From an uncultured Muribaculaceae bacterium (GTDB lineage Bacteria; Bacteroidota; Bacteroidia; Bacteroidales; Muribaculaceae): 53,438 bases of DNA. The translations under genes and the position numbers were made by a program. The DNA lies in NCBI GenBank assembly GCA_910583675.1, contig CAJTYH010000021.1, positions 1 to 53,438 of the forward strand. The letters are read 5' to 3'. The first letter of the stretch is position 1, and each line of letters starts with the position of its first letter. Positions 8,030 through 17,583 of this stretch are shown piece after piece. The notes below the pieces were generated by a model. That model had not been told where the DNA came from and did not search any database. It was given only the letters and a program-made list of their open reading frames with translations.

Positions 8030-8524
8030 TTATTTGCGCAGGATAAAGGGGTAGGGAGACTTGAGCGCCACCGGAGACGATTGTTCAAGGGCGCGTAGGG
8101 CAGAAACGGCACTGTCAAGCGAAGCGGTGGTGACGGCACCCACGTAATATTTCTTGTCGCGAGGATCCTGTAGCAGGACCGGATCGGCGGTCAGTCCTCC
8201 GGCACTCTTCAACCGCTTGAACACGGACTGCGAGTTGAACAGCTGCTTGAAGGAGGCCACGACGACCGTATACATCTGAGGATCCGCCCCCTCGACCTTC
8301 TTCACATACATACCTTTAAGAGGTATGCTGTCCCCCCTGTAGACAGTCTTGGGCATGGACTCCTCCCTGCGCATCCCACTGATTTCCTCAGAGGTCAGCC
8401 CGGCTTCTTTTTTCTGCTTCGCTATTTCATAAGCTGCCGAATAGTTTTCTTCGGTAGTCTTGCATCCTGTAAAGACCGATACTGCCAGCAACATGGCCAC
8501 AGGCATAAATAGTATCCTTTTCAT
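8030..8524 (-). CDS. SPOR-domain lipoprotein
   Basis: 164 residues. The N-terminus ends in the lipobox VFTGC (cysteine about 20), so the mature protein is lipid-anchored. A charged linker is followed by a SPOR-like domain from about 84 (MYTVVVASFKQLFNSQSVF, then YYVGAVTTASLDSAVSALRAL). SPOR domains bind glycan strands lacking stem peptides at division sites. It lies 6 nt after the phosphodiesterase gene and is the last gene of the minus-strand operon. It ends at the 26-bp hairpin. Confidence 0.82.
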   Translation of the reverse strand: MKRILFMPVAMLLAVSVFTGCKTTEENYSAAYEIAKQKKEAGLTSEEISGMRREESMPKTVYRGDSIPLKGMYVKKVEGADPQMYTVVVASFKQLFNSQSVFKRLKSAGGLTADPVLLQDPRDKKYYVGAVTTASLDSAVSALRALEQSSPVALKSPYPFILRK

Positions 8525-8530
8525 ATTCTT

Positions 8531-9034
8531 TCAGTTTACGTTTCCGGCAAGCTCTATTACCTCCAGGTCGCGCATGGCGGCTCCGTCAATGGTAAGTTTT
8601 ACAAGGGTGCGCTGCTTCTGCCAGCCATGATGTCCTGCGGCACCGGGATTTATGTGCAACAGGTCAAGGTCGCGGTCATACATCACCTTAAGGATATGGC
8701 TGTGGCCGCACACGAACAGCTTTATCCCATTTTCACGCAGAAGAGCCGGCATGCCGCGACTGTATCTGCCGGGATATCCACCTATATGGGTAAGAAGCAC
8801 ATTCACATCCTCCACACGGAACATCAGCAACTCCGGACACTCCCGCGACACCACGCCGCTGTCAATGTTCCCTTTGACAGCACGCACTACAGGGCAGATC
8901 CCCTTCAGGCGCTCTATCACCTCTATATATCCGACATCGCCGGCATGCCAGATCTCATCGCAATCGGCGAAATGCAACGCGAAGCGGTCATCCCAACAGG
9001 AATGGGTGTCGGAAAGTATCCCTATCCTTTTCAT
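8531..9034 (-). CDS. YfcE/MJ0936-type metallophosphoesterase
   Basis: 167 residues; cytosolic calcineurin-like phosphodiesterase with a two-metal site. Visible ligands are SDTH (D9, H11), HAGDVG (D33), KGNID (N56), LLTHIGG and CGHSHI. Relatives hydrolyse phosphodiesters with Mn2+; the natural substrate is generally unknown. Its ATG shares one base with the stop of the amylase gene (9034), so translation is probably coupled. The SPOR gene follows 6 nt later. Confidence 0.9.
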   Translation of the reverse strand: MKRIGILSDTHSCWDDRFALHFADCDEIWHAGDVGYIEVIERLKGICPVVRAVKGNIDSGVVSRECPELLMFRVEDVNVLLTHIGGYPGRYSRGMPALLRENGIKLFVCGHSHILKVMYDRDLDLLHINPGAAGHHGWQKQRTLVKLTIDGAAMRDLEVIELAGNVN

Positions 9035-10899
9035 CAGAAATTCTGCAGAATCATTATTTCACGAGGAGCGAAAGTCATCTTCTCCGTGATTGTAACGTTT
9101 TCTCCCGTCATCATGTTGCGGCGCGAGATGCCATAAGGCAATATTTCGAGCGTACGTTCCATGGTGACCGTGTTAGGCTCATCCTTGCCGTTGAGGAGTA
9201 CCACCACGCTCTTGTCTCCCAAGCGGCGCTCATAGGCATAAATGCCGTTCTGGGGCATGAAATGTTTCAACGAACCTCGGGCTATCACCTCATTGACGGC
9301 GGAGGAACGACGCCATTGCAGAAGTTGCTGCATGAAGTCCCACGCCTCGTTCTGTATGTCCGTGCGCCCCTCGCGGGTAAATTCACTATGGCTGTCCCCG
9401 TCAAATCCTCCCGGCATATCCAGACGGATATGTCCGTCGGTTATCTTCTTGGTGCCGTTCATCAACAGCTCTGTCCCATAATAAAGTTGCGGAATGCCAC
9501 GCGAAGTGAGGAGAAAAGCGATAGCCTGCTTCCAGCTTCCAAGGTTGTCAGGCATCTGTAGTAGGTAACGATCCGTATCGTGGTTGTCAAGGAATGTCAG
9601 CACCTTTTGCGGATCGGCATAGAGATAATCCAATGCCAGATGATCATAGAGATGGTTCAGGCCGTTCCATGGATCTGTCTCCTCGTCAAAGAACTTATGG
9701 CCATCTATGCTCAACTTGAAATCCATGACCGTGGGCAGATGTGTCGGCACCGGATTCATCTTGTTCCCTGCCTGCCAGAAAGCCGAGCCGGCCTCGTTGC
9801 CATACCAGCACTCCCCTACGATGTTGAAATTAGGATACTCGCGCATCACATCGCGTGCCCATCCAGCCATAGCCTTCATATCGGCATACGGGTACGTATC
9901 CATGCGTATGCCGTTTATCTTGGATGTTTCGATCCACCATATGGAGTTCTGTGTCAGGTATTTCATCAAGTGAGGATTACGCTGGTTGAGATCAGGCATA
10001 TCAGGAACGAACCAACCGTTGACCGTATGGTCAAGGTCGTAATCCGAGACATACGGATCATGCACCGTGCTCAGGCGGAAATTTGTCAGTTCCTTTCCAT
10101 CGGGATGGTTATACCAGTCGGAAGAAGGCATATCCTTCATCCATGGATGCGCCGAACCGGAATGATTGAAAATCATATCCATTACCACCTTCATGCCACG
10201 CGCCTGTGCATCGGTCACCAAGAGATTCCATTCTTCGTTGGTTCCGAAGCGCGGATCTATACGATAGTAGTCGGTGGTGGCATATCCATGATACGATCCT
10301 CCGGGCATATCGTTTTCAAGCACCGGGGTCGCCCAAAGCGCCGTGACACCAAGGGAATCCAGATAACCGAGACGTTCACGTATACCTGCGATATTGCCGC
10401 CATGACGCGTGGATGGCTGTGTGCGGTCGTATCCAACAGGATAATCCAACCCCTTGAATTCATCTGCGGCTTTGGCGTCACCCCTGGCAAAACGATCTGG
10501 CATCAGCAGGTAAAGCACATCCGATGCTGAAAAACCGATATAATCTTCCGGCTTGCGATCCCGAGCCTTCAGGTCGTAGTCATATGTGGCCTTGCGTCCG
10601 TTCAATGAGAACCGTATAGGCATCTTTCCCGGTCTGGTATCATCAGCAATGGTCAGGTATAGGAACTTATAATTGGGGCTGTCCAGCTTGAGCTGCTCCA
10701 GAAGTTTTATACCCGGATAATCTATGCTCGCATCCGCATTTCCGATACCATCGCCGGTAACCATTATCTGCAACGTATCATTGGCCATCCCTACCCACCA
10801 ACACGGAGGCTCCACCTTGGTAATCATCGGCGCTTTCCTGGCTCCCCATAGCGATGCGCCGGCCATGAGTGCAATTCCTATCAAAGATAAACGTTTCAT
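9034..10899 (-). CDS. Periplasmic SusA-like GH13 cyclomaltodextrinase/neopullulanase
   Basis: 621 residues with an N-terminal signal sequence (MKRLSLIGIALMAGASLWGA). An N-terminal beta domain (about 25-120) precedes the GH13 barrel. Catalytic blocks are GIRMDTYPYAD (nucleophile Asp), NIVGECWY (acid/base Glu) and LDNHDTDR (transition-state Asp); MDMIFNHSG is conserved region I. A short beta domain ends the protein. The order (N-domain, barrel, C-domain) matches the cyclomaltodextrinase/SusA group, which cleaves imported malto-oligosaccharides in the periplasm. No SusC/SusD pair is present here, so it is not in a canonical Sus locus. It follows the DUF4450 gene by 47 bp. Confidence 0.92.
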   Translation of the reverse strand: MKRLSLIGIALMAGASLWGARKAPMITKVEPPCWWVGMANDTLQIMVTGDGIGNADASIDYPGIKLLEQLKLDSPNYKFLYLTIADDTRPGKMPIRFSLNGRKATYDYDLKARDRKPEDYIGFSASDVLYLLMPDRFARGDAKAADEFKGLDYPVGYDRTQPSTRHGGNIAGIRERLGYLDSLGVTALWATPVLENDMPGGSYHGYATTDYYRIDPRFGTNEEWNLLVTDAQARGMKVVMDMIFNHSGSAHPWMKDMPSSDWYNHPDGKELTNFRLSTVHDPYVSDYDLDHTVNGWFVPDMPDLNQRNPHLMKYLTQNSIWWIETSKINGIRMDTYPYADMKAMAGWARDVMREYPNFNIVGECWYGNEAGSAFWQAGNKMNPVPTHLPTVMDFKLSIDGHKFFDEETDPWNGLNHLYDHLALDYLYADPQKVLTFLDNHDTDRYLLQMPDNLGSWKQAIAFLLTSRGIPQLYYGTELLMNGTKKITDGHIRLDMPGGFDGDSHSEFTREGRTDIQNEAWDFMQQLLQWRRSSAVNEVIARGSLKHFMPQNGIYAYERRLGDKSVVVLLNGKDEPNTVTMERTLEILPYGISRRNMMTGENVTITEKMTFAPREIMILQNF

Positions 10900-10946
10900 G
10901 ATTTAAGAAAACAATGAATACAAGTAAGTTATAAGTTATATAAATC

Positions 10947-13154
10947 TCATTCACAACGCATGATCCGCACCTGATCAGCAACGACCGTATTTGAAAACGG
11001 ATCTATGTACACAGGATTGGGCTGGTAGTAACGCAACTCGAACATATGCCGTCCGGAATCAAGCGGCACCTTCAACGGATTGGTAAAACCGGTCATCATC
11101 TGCCAGTCGCGAGACGGATCATTGTCCCAGTCTACCGGCGACAACTGCGTGAACACGAAAATACCTCTCTCGTTCCCGTCCACGACGAGACGTCTGAGTG
11201 CGGTACGTCTGCGTGGATTTACAATTCCCAGCCCGTTGACATAATGCACATCCACGGCATATACCCCTTTCTCCGGCACTGTCACATCGAATGCTATCCT
11301 ACGATTCCTGTATTTGGTGGATTCCACGAACCTCTCGCCCAACTTCCTGTCCTCAAGAATGCGGCTTCCCTTGCGTGCAACCCCTGCCAGCTCCACTGTC
11401 CGGCAGGCCTCCGGAGGCAAATAAAGATGAGGAGGCGTAGCAAAACCAGGGGAATGTCCCTCTTCTACCATACAGAACTGCACTGTCGAAGGGAACGGCA
11501 CATCATCTATCCGATAATGCCGCGAGGAAACCTCATCTACGGGAATGCCATTGACATATGCCAGCCTCTTTACATTCCGGTCATCAACGCCTGACACAAA
11601 AAACGACGCATCCTGCGGTGAAGTCCATTCCACCACAGGTGGATCGGCAACGATTCCGGGATCTGAAAAATCGGCCTCACATTCCTTCATATCGGAAGAC
11701 AATGTCACGACAATCTCATGGCGACCCTCCTCGTTGGCCGGATAAAACGGTTCTGTCTCCTTACCGTCAATGGTAAACGACACGAGACGGTTGCCGATTC
11801 CGTTTATGGTAATGGATAGTTCGGATTTACGGTATCTCAGTCCTTCGACACGTTTGGTACCGGGCATCCCGGAGGGGACACAGGGAGCGAAATAAAGCCC
11901 CTCAAAGGCTGTTGTGATCCCGCATATGCCGCGTAAAACCAGAGTCGCAAGCGGATACCTCAATGCCGGAAGGGCATGCCGTCCCCCCAGGACTTCATTG
12001 CACACACCGTACAACAACGCACCCACGGCGGCATTGTATGCCTTGTCGTTGCCTACACGCGACGAGGCCACAGCCCATATGACACGGGCAAGAGCCTCGG
12101 ATGGGAGATTTTTTCCAAACTCGCGTGACAAGCGTGGAGAAAACAATGACACCCCAGTAACCGGAGCAGGTGTCTTGGCAACCATCATTTCCGACATTCC
12201 CTGAAGTGGCAACCCGGTTATGATCGCAAGCCCCTGGGCAAGGTTGTCTGACGCTCCAAGCTGCAGTTGGCCAATGGCATGTCCATAAAGCATGGCACAA
12301 AACCGACCTTCCGTCGGATTCCAGAAATGCCTGAATACCAAACTCCTGAGACTATCAGGATCAATAGACATCTCTTGCATGGGTGCCCTTTCATTCCGCA
12401 ACGCCATGCTCGCAGCTATGTCTTGCATGGACTTTAGGGCTGCCCACCACGCGGCATTCACACTGAAAGTTGCAGCCTGAGACAGCTCACCCGATCCTAT
12501 CCATGACGGGAAAATCTCCTGAGGTGCAGCCATATACCGTGGTATTCCACTGATCAAACCGGTAAAATCCCCTCTGCAGACCGTCCGGTCTACCGTAGCG
12601 GTGTTGGCGGCCAATCGGGCTATCCGTTCCAGTGAGTAACGGTTGGCTGTAATCTTGAAAATCTCACATGCGGCAAGGATCCACTGTGGGTTGTCGTTTA
12701 TTACCGGCCAGCAATAGCGCCTCGTCTGAGACGGGATCAGATATTCGTTGCGCATGCGGCCATTGAGCAATCCCTCCCCCTCGGCTCCTACAAACGGATT
12801 AAGGAACAGTTCATAAGGCGTAGAAAGAGTATAGATTTCATCAAGACCGCGCGAAGTTTCAAGCCTCAACAAGGCATCAAAAAGAGGATAATCAGACTTA
12901 TACCTGAAAGTCCCACGAGACCGGTGGGAACCGTCGCAGCGTATGGTGCGGAGCGTGTTGCCCTCCACACGCACCATTATGGCACTGTCTCCACATGCAC
13001 GCAGTATCATCCCCGTGTGCATGTCAACACTATCGGGAGTTATGTCGTAGTCGTCGCAATGATATATGGGACCGTCCACCCTCTCCAACTCATGGGAGCA
13101 ACCCGTCAGCCCCCATAAGATTGCCGACAAGAACGCCCATAAAAGGAATTTCAT
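10947..13154 (-). CDS. DUF4450-like lipoprotein with six-hairpin glycosidase fold and CBM-like C-terminus
   Basis: 735 residues from the ATG at 13154. That start gives a clean lipoprotein signal (MKFLLWAFLSAILWGLTGC), unlike the upstream in-frame start at 13172. Residues of about 60-450 are rich in paired helices with aromatic motifs (YCWPVINDNPQW, NPFVGAEGEGL), resembling the (alpha/alpha)6 glycosidase fold of DUF4450 proteins. The last about 150 residues (GVYAVDVHYVNGLG ... VDGNERGIFVF) look like a CBM6/35-type beta-sandwich. I could not fix catalytic acids, and the family call is from memory of pattern. It sits 27 bp after the C1B peptidase gene and 47 bp before the amylase gene. Confidence 0.65.
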   Translation of the reverse strand: MKFLLWAFLSAILWGLTGCSHELERVDGPIYHCDDYDITPDSVDMHTGMILRACGDSAIMVRVEGNTLRTIRCDGSHRSRGTFRYKSDYPLFDALLRLETSRGLDEIYTLSTPYELFLNPFVGAEGEGLLNGRMRNEYLIPSQTRRYCWPVINDNPQWILAACEIFKITANRYSLERIARLAANTATVDRTVCRGDFTGLISGIPRYMAAPQEIFPSWIGSGELSQAATFSVNAAWWAALKSMQDIAASMALRNERAPMQEMSIDPDSLRSLVFRHFWNPTEGRFCAMLYGHAIGQLQLGASDNLAQGLAIITGLPLQGMSEMMVAKTPAPVTGVSLFSPRLSREFGKNLPSEALARVIWAVASSRVGNDKAYNAAVGALLYGVCNEVLGGRHALPALRYPLATLVLRGICGITTAFEGLYFAPCVPSGMPGTKRVEGLRYRKSELSITINGIGNRLVSFTIDGKETEPFYPANEEGRHEIVVTLSSDMKECEADFSDPGIVADPPVVEWTSPQDASFFVSGVDDRNVKRLAYVNGIPVDEVSSRHYRIDDVPFPSTVQFCMVEEGHSPGFATPPHLYLPPEACRTVELAGVARKGSRILEDRKLGERFVESTKYRNRRIAFDVTVPEKGVYAVDVHYVNGLGIVNPRRRTALRRLVVDGNERGIFVFTQLSPVDWDNDPSRDWQMMTGFTNPLKVPLDSGRHMFELRYYQPNPVYIDPFSNTVVADQVRIMRCE

Positions 13155-13181
13155 ATGAGGGTGACCCCACATAAGTCAAGA

Positions 13182-14411
13182 TCAATGACGCAGTTTCTTT
13201 GCTATTCCAGATGGGATCGCATCCTTATGTACCAATATGCTCAATGTCTTTGCAAGGAAATATGGTTCCGAGACATAGAAGAAGCCGTCATACACCTGAT
13301 TGGTATCCCATGAGTTTTTAACCTTGTAGTAGCGGTTGCCTTTCTGATCCGTGGCTATACCCACGATCTCCATACCATGGTCGTCGGTAGTCTCCTGACG
13401 GTCAAACATCTCCTGACGCATCTCGGGAGTAACCTCAATCTCCTCCACCGGGCCTTTTATGTCGAACTGCTTGTCCTTGCGCTCCTGATCGCTGAGCTTC
13501 ACCCAACGGGCAAGTTCTGTGCCATCCATGTCTGCCTCAGTGCGCTCCTTCGGCATCACGGCAAAGCCTTCCTTCCACTTGAATCCGCCTTCGCTGACAT
13601 CCGCAGCCCATACCACTGGGAAACCATGGGCAATAGCGTTGTCAACAACCTCCTTGAGTTCGTTCATCTCAATATTTTGATATGGTGCCCAAAGCCAGTT
13701 GTCGGACACTTCAAGCACAAACGGCTCATACATCGGATGGTGCGTAAACGAGGTGAGTGCCACGTAGTCATCGGGTACAAGACCGAGCGCATCGGCATAG
13801 CTTCGAGGAGTATATGTCTTGCCACCTACTTCAAACGTCTCGGGCACTTCTCCGAGATAAGCGTCCAGAATGGCCTCCACACCCTTGCGCCATGCAGTGG
13901 AAAGGCGTTTGTTCGGTTTTCTTATCACTGCATCAAGATATGCCTTGAGCACGGCATCCAACTCCCCGTGGACATGCTTCTCCTCCCCGTATCCGAGACC
14001 GGAATATACCTCTTCAGGAACGGCACCATAATTCTTCCAGACATACGGCAAATCCATTATGCTGCCGCCGGCAGCGAAATTCGTGCCACCATACATGCGA
14101 ACATACCGGTCAGCCTTGTCAAGGTAACATTGCCTTACGGTAAACATCTCACTGAGATCAAGAGGCTTGCCTCCCCGGCGCACGATTTCATCCTCAAACA
14201 TGGACGTGCCGGCAAAGCACCAACAGGTACCACTCTTGTTCTGATCCTTGACCGACGTAGTCGGCACAAGAGCGAAATCCGTAAAGACAAAAGATGTAGT
14301 GTCCGCCGGCTCGGCGGCCTTGTCATCCGAAACAGTTGCGAAATTGCCGAAAGCGGCTGCATTATAAGCAACTGCCGCCGCAAGGGCGACCAAATATGTA
14401 CGATAATTCAT
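13182..14411 (-). CDS. Secreted C1B (bleomycin hydrolase-like) cysteine peptidase
   Basis: 409 residues with an N-terminal signal sequence (to about A20). The papain-type site is QNKSGTCWCF with nucleophile C63, the catalytic histidine is in DDHGMEIVG, and the asparagine is in VKNSWDTN near the C-terminus. These and the length fit aminopeptidase C/bleomycin hydrolase, which are usually cytosolic; the signal sequence marks this as the exported Bacteroidales type. It is the first gene of the minus-strand run to 8030, with a strong promoter 40 bp upstream. Confidence 0.92.
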   Translation of the reverse strand: MNYRTYLVALAAAVAYNAAAFGNFATVSDDKAAEPADTTSFVFTDFALVPTTSVKDQNKSGTCWCFAGTSMFEDEIVRRGGKPLDLSEMFTVRQCYLDKADRYVRMYGGTNFAAGGSIMDLPYVWKNYGAVPEEVYSGLGYGEEKHVHGELDAVLKAYLDAVIRKPNKRLSTAWRKGVEAILDAYLGEVPETFEVGGKTYTPRSYADALGLVPDDYVALTSFTHHPMYEPFVLEVSDNWLWAPYQNIEMNELKEVVDNAIAHGFPVVWAADVSEGGFKWKEGFAVMPKERTEADMDGTELARWVKLSDQERKDKQFDIKGPVEEIEVTPEMRQEMFDRQETTDDHGMEIVGIATDQKGNRYYKVKNSWDTNQVYDGFFYVSEPYFLAKTLSILVHKDAIPSGIAKKLRH

Positions 14412-14454
14412 GGCTTATATTATCTGATAATGACAACTCTGATTTGCGTGTCAA

Positions 14455-14486
14455 CAAAGGTAATAAAAAACGACCAATACGCCAAA
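14455..14486 (-). promoter_or_regulatory. Promoter of the C1B-DUF4450-amylase operon
   Basis: In minus orientation TTTG (14483-14486), a 20-bp spacer and TACCTTTG (14455-14462) match the Bacteroidetes consensus exactly. The start site would be near 14449, leaving a leader of about 38 nt. It abuts the HtrA terminator. Confidence 0.8.
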
Positions 14487-14493
14487 TGAAAAG

Positions 14494-14522
14494 GCCCCCG
14501 GATAGCAGTGTCATCCGGGGGC
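14494..14522 (-). terminator. Terminator of the HtrA gene
   Basis: A 10-bp GC-rich stem (14494-14503 with 14513-14522) is followed in minus orientation by CCTTTTCATTT. It lies 90 bp after the HtrA stop. Confidence 0.8.
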
Positions 14523-14612
14523 AATGGAAACATCTATGTATTAAAACTATGGAAACCTTGTGTGTGCAGCCTTAGCAGTGCTGATATCTAAACTTATAAC
14601 CATTAATATTCA

Positions 14613-16151
14613 TCATTCTTCAGCCAGGTCTACGGCATAGTAAACCTTTCGGCCGGTGGGATACATGCCGGTGATGAACATCACCTTGTCATCATCGCCT
14701 GACCGCATTATGGCATTGTATACCTCCTCCACATCTTCCGGGGTGCGAACACGGGCGTTGTTGATATCCACGATGATAAAGCCCTCCTTGATGCCGGCAG
14801 CCTTGAATTTTCCATCCTTGAGACCCGATACCTGAACGCCACCTGAAAGGCGATATTCGCGCATCTGGGCTTCTGAAAGCGATTTCAGTGCGCAACCGAG
14901 ATCAGTGAAGTCGTTCTGCTTGGTCATCTTGGTGCTTCCCTGGTTGTTGCGCAAGGTCACTGAAGCCTTTTCGTTCTTATTGTCACGGATGTACTTGATC
15001 TCTATCTTATCGCCGGGGCGATATTTGCTAATCTCACCCTGCAGTTGGGCGGTGTTGTGAGTGGGAGCGCCGTTGATGGCCACGATCACGTCGCCGACTT
15101 TCAGACCGGCCTCCATGGCGGCACCGCGATCCACAAGTTCAGCCACATAAATACCGTCGTTGACAGCTGTAATACCCTTCTCCTTAGCCATCTTCGGAGT
15201 CAGCTCCTGGAACATGACCCCGAGCACGGCACGCTGCACTGTGCCATACTGCTTTATATCGGTCACGATCTTAGTGACAATGGAGGACGGTATGGCAAAC
15301 GAGTATCCTACATAACTGCCAGTTTCGGAATAAATAGCGGTGTTGATGCCCACAAGTTCACCCTTTATGTTTACAAGGGCACCTCCGGAATTACCCGGAT
15401 TTACGGCGGCATCAGTCTGGATATAGCTTTCGATACCCATGGAACGTCCCATTCCGCCAGCACCTACGCTACGAGCCTTGGCACTGACGATACCGGTGGT
15501 GACAGTGGATGTGAAACCGAAAGGATTGCCTACGGCAAGCACCCACTCCCCTACCTTCAGAGCATCGCTGTCACCCACGGGGATAACCGGCAGGTTTTCC
15601 GCCTCAATCTTGAGGAGCGCAACGTCGGTGGCCGGATCTGTTCCTATTACCTTTGCGTTGTAGGTGCTGTTGTCGTTTAGGGTCACTTCCAGACGGTCTG
15701 CACCTTGAATCACGTGATTGTTGGTCACTATGTATCCGTCAGAGCTGAGAATCACACCCGATCCTAGGCCACGCTGCTGCTCGGCACCGGAATTGTCGCG
15801 CTGACGTGGCTGGGGCTGCCGCTGCTGAGGGGTACCGAAGAAAAATTCATAAAGGGGATTGCTGTAGCTCCCTCCGCCACCGTTATAACCACGCGGAGAT
15901 GCATAGCTTTTGATGCTCACAACGCCATTGATCGTGCTCTCGGCGGCATGGGTAAAATCAGTAGGCGGGGTTACCGAATTGCTTACCGTCAGGAATCCTG
16001 AACGTTTGGCTACTTCTGACCGCTCAACGGATTCGTCGGAAGATATTGGAGATTCGGAGGCGCTGTTGAAGCGATCAAGCGCCAAAGTCATGGCAGAGCT
16101 GCAAACGGCAACTCCAAATGCGAGTAATGCTGTTTTAGTGTAAACTTTCAT
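14613..16151 (-). CDS. HtrA/Deg-family periplasmic serine protease
   Basis: 512 residues from the ATG at 16151; a longer frame upstream to 16340 has no signal sequence and is rejected. The N-terminus (MKVYTKTALLAFGVAVCSSA) is an export signal. The trypsin-like triad is H146 (TNNHVIQG), D176 (TDVALL) and S255 (NPGNSGGAL). Two PDZ domains follow, the first around MEAGLKVGDVIVAING and the second around FKAAGIKEGFIIVDINN. A glycine/glutamine-rich loop at about 88-130 is longer than in E. coli DegP. The role is periplasmic protein quality control. It is monocistronic with its own terminator. Confidence 0.95.
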   Translation of the reverse strand: MKVYTKTALLAFGVAVCSSAMTLALDRFNSASESPISSDESVERSEVAKRSGFLTVSNSVTPPTDFTHAAESTINGVVSIKSYASPRGYNGGGGSYSNPLYEFFFGTPQQRQPQPRQRDNSGAEQQRGLGSGVILSSDGYIVTNNHVIQGADRLEVTLNDNSTYNAKVIGTDPATDVALLKIEAENLPVIPVGDSDALKVGEWVLAVGNPFGFTSTVTTGIVSAKARSVGAGGMGRSMGIESYIQTDAAVNPGNSGGALVNIKGELVGINTAIYSETGSYVGYSFAIPSSIVTKIVTDIKQYGTVQRAVLGVMFQELTPKMAKEKGITAVNDGIYVAELVDRGAAMEAGLKVGDVIVAINGAPTHNTAQLQGEISKYRPGDKIEIKYIRDNKNEKASVTLRNNQGSTKMTKQNDFTDLGCALKSLSEAQMREYRLSGGVQVSGLKDGKFKAAGIKEGFIIVDINNARVRTPEDVEEVYNAIMRSGDDDKVMFITGMYPTGRKVYYAVDLAEE

Positions 16152-16536
16152 AATAGTCTCAATGTCTCGATTGGTCGAACTTCTACTTTTTATTGTGGTG
16201 AACTGTTGTCGCAGGCTCCCGGCATTGAACCGTGGAGCACCCTCAAATGTTAAAATTCGAGCGACCTTGACATCCCGTGTCGTAAGTCGTTGATGCGAAT
16301 ATAAAACAAAATCAGCAATCTGCGAACCGTTAACATCCACGATTAACTATGTTTAATATTGCCCTCTCACAATTAAGTGAATTTGACCATAAGAATGTGA
16401 AAATCATTAAAACACGGAGTATTTCATGTCTTTTTCAGGGTATGCTTACAGGCATACAAATGTTAAAACAAGGCCAAAGCGCACCTTAATTTAACTTAAT
16501 GCCAATATCGCTGTTCCGCTCTCGTTCAAAAATAGC
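16152..16536. other. Gene-free divergent region between HtrA and MltG
   Basis: 385 bp upstream of both genes. It holds two copies of CAAATGTTAAAA (about 16244 and 16457) and a small GTATGC/GCATAC palindrome at 16440-16456. I see no TAnnTTTG box for HtrA, which may use an alternative sigma factor. No open frame here looks real. Confidence 0.4.
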
Positions 16537-16544
16537 TAACTTTG
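16537..16544 (+). promoter_or_regulatory. -7 box of mltG, 4 nt from the start codon
   Basis: TAACTTTG ends only 4 nt before the ATG at 16549. Start sites usually fall 5-7 nt after this box, so the mRNA would be leaderless or nearly so. No clear -33 element is seen. Confidence 0.5.
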
Positions 16545-16548
16545 TCAT

Positions 16549-17559
16549 ATGAAAAAGAATTCCGGACTTAGCAAAAAGATAATCACCATCATATGCCTTG
16601 CTTTCGTGGCATTGGGAGCTTGGTATTTCACTCGCATGGTTCAAGGCTACGACGGCAAGGAAGCCGCATGGGTATACATTCCCTCAGGAGCCACAAAGGA
16701 ACAGGTAAGGGATTCGCTGCAATCCTCGCTCGGGAACAGCTTCGGTAGTCGCGTGGCTATGCTATGGGACGGCACTCCGGAAGGTTCCCGGGGAGCATAC
16801 CGCATTGAACCGGGGGAAAAGGCCTGGAAGGTGGCACGCAGGATCAGCCAAGCACGCCAGACACCCGTAAGGATCACATTCAACAACGTGCGCACTTTCC
16901 CGGATCTTGCCAACCGCGTTGCCGCTCGCATGGAATTCACCCCGGAAGAGTTCCTCGAAGCTGCAAACGGTATGGCCAAAGACGAATCAATCTCCATTCA
17001 GCAGCTCGAATCGGAATTCCTGCCCGACACATACGAGACATACTGGACAGCATCTCCACAGCAACTGATCTCAAAGATCCGCGACAACTACCACCGTTTC
17101 TGGAACGACGAACGACGTGCCAAGGCAACTTCATTGGGACTTACGCCATTGCAGACAAGCACCTTGGCATCCATAGTAGAAGAAGAATCTAACAAGACAG
17201 ACGAACGCCCGGCCATAGCACGCCTGTATCTCAACCGACTTTCACGCGGCATGAAACTACAGGCCGATCCTACAGTGCGATTCGCAAAGGGGGATTTCAC
17301 CATACGCCGCATCACCGGCGACATGCTCTCAATCCAATCTCCCTACAACACATACCTGGTCAACGGCCTCCCTCCCGGCGTGATCCGGCTTCCTGAGGCG
17401 CGCACGATCGACCAGGTGCTCGACGCTCCCAAACATAATCACCTCTACATGTGCGCACGTCCTGACGGCTCAGGATACCACGACTTCACTTCCGACTATT
17501 CCCGCCACCTTGCGAATGCCCGCAAATACCGTTCCGCGACATTCGGTGCCAAAAGGTAA
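16549..17559 (+). CDS. mltG: Endolytic murein transglycosylase MltG (YceG-like)
   Basis: 336 residues: one N-terminal membrane helix (about 10-25) and a periplasmic YceG domain. MltG cuts nascent glycan strands and so sets their length. The signature ASIVEEESNKTDERPAIARLYLNRL carries the catalytic glutamate, and LPDTYETYW and the tail DAPKHNHLYMCARPDGSGYHDF are typical. It starts at an ATG 4 nt after a -7 box. Vsr follows 24 bp later on the same strand. Confidence 0.95.
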   Translation: MKKNSGLSKKIITIICLAFVALGAWYFTRMVQGYDGKEAAWVYIPSGATKEQVRDSLQSSLGNSFGSRVAMLWDGTPEGSRGAYRIEPGEKAWKVARRISQARQTPVRITFNNVRTFPDLANRVAARMEFTPEEFLEAANGMAKDESISIQQLESEFLPDTYETYWTASPQQLISKIRDNYHRFWNDERRAKATSLGLTPLQTSTLASIVEEESNKTDERPAIARLYLNRLSRGMKLQADPTVRFAKGDFTIRRITGDMLSIQSPYNTYLVNGLPPGVIRLPEARTIDQVLDAPKHNHLYMCARPDGSGYHDFTSDYSRHLANARKYRSATFGAKR

Positions 17560-17583
17560 CAAGGCGATCAAACCACGACCGGC

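Noticed and set aside
9580..10530. A 316-codon open frame antisense to the amylase gene
   Set aside because: The amylase frame has signal peptide and all GH13 motifs; the antisense product has no domain pattern and arises from codon bias.
13377..14489. A 370-codon open frame antisense to the C1B peptidase
   Set aside because: The peptidase frame carries the catalytic motifs and a promoter. The antisense frame has no recognisable fold or start context.
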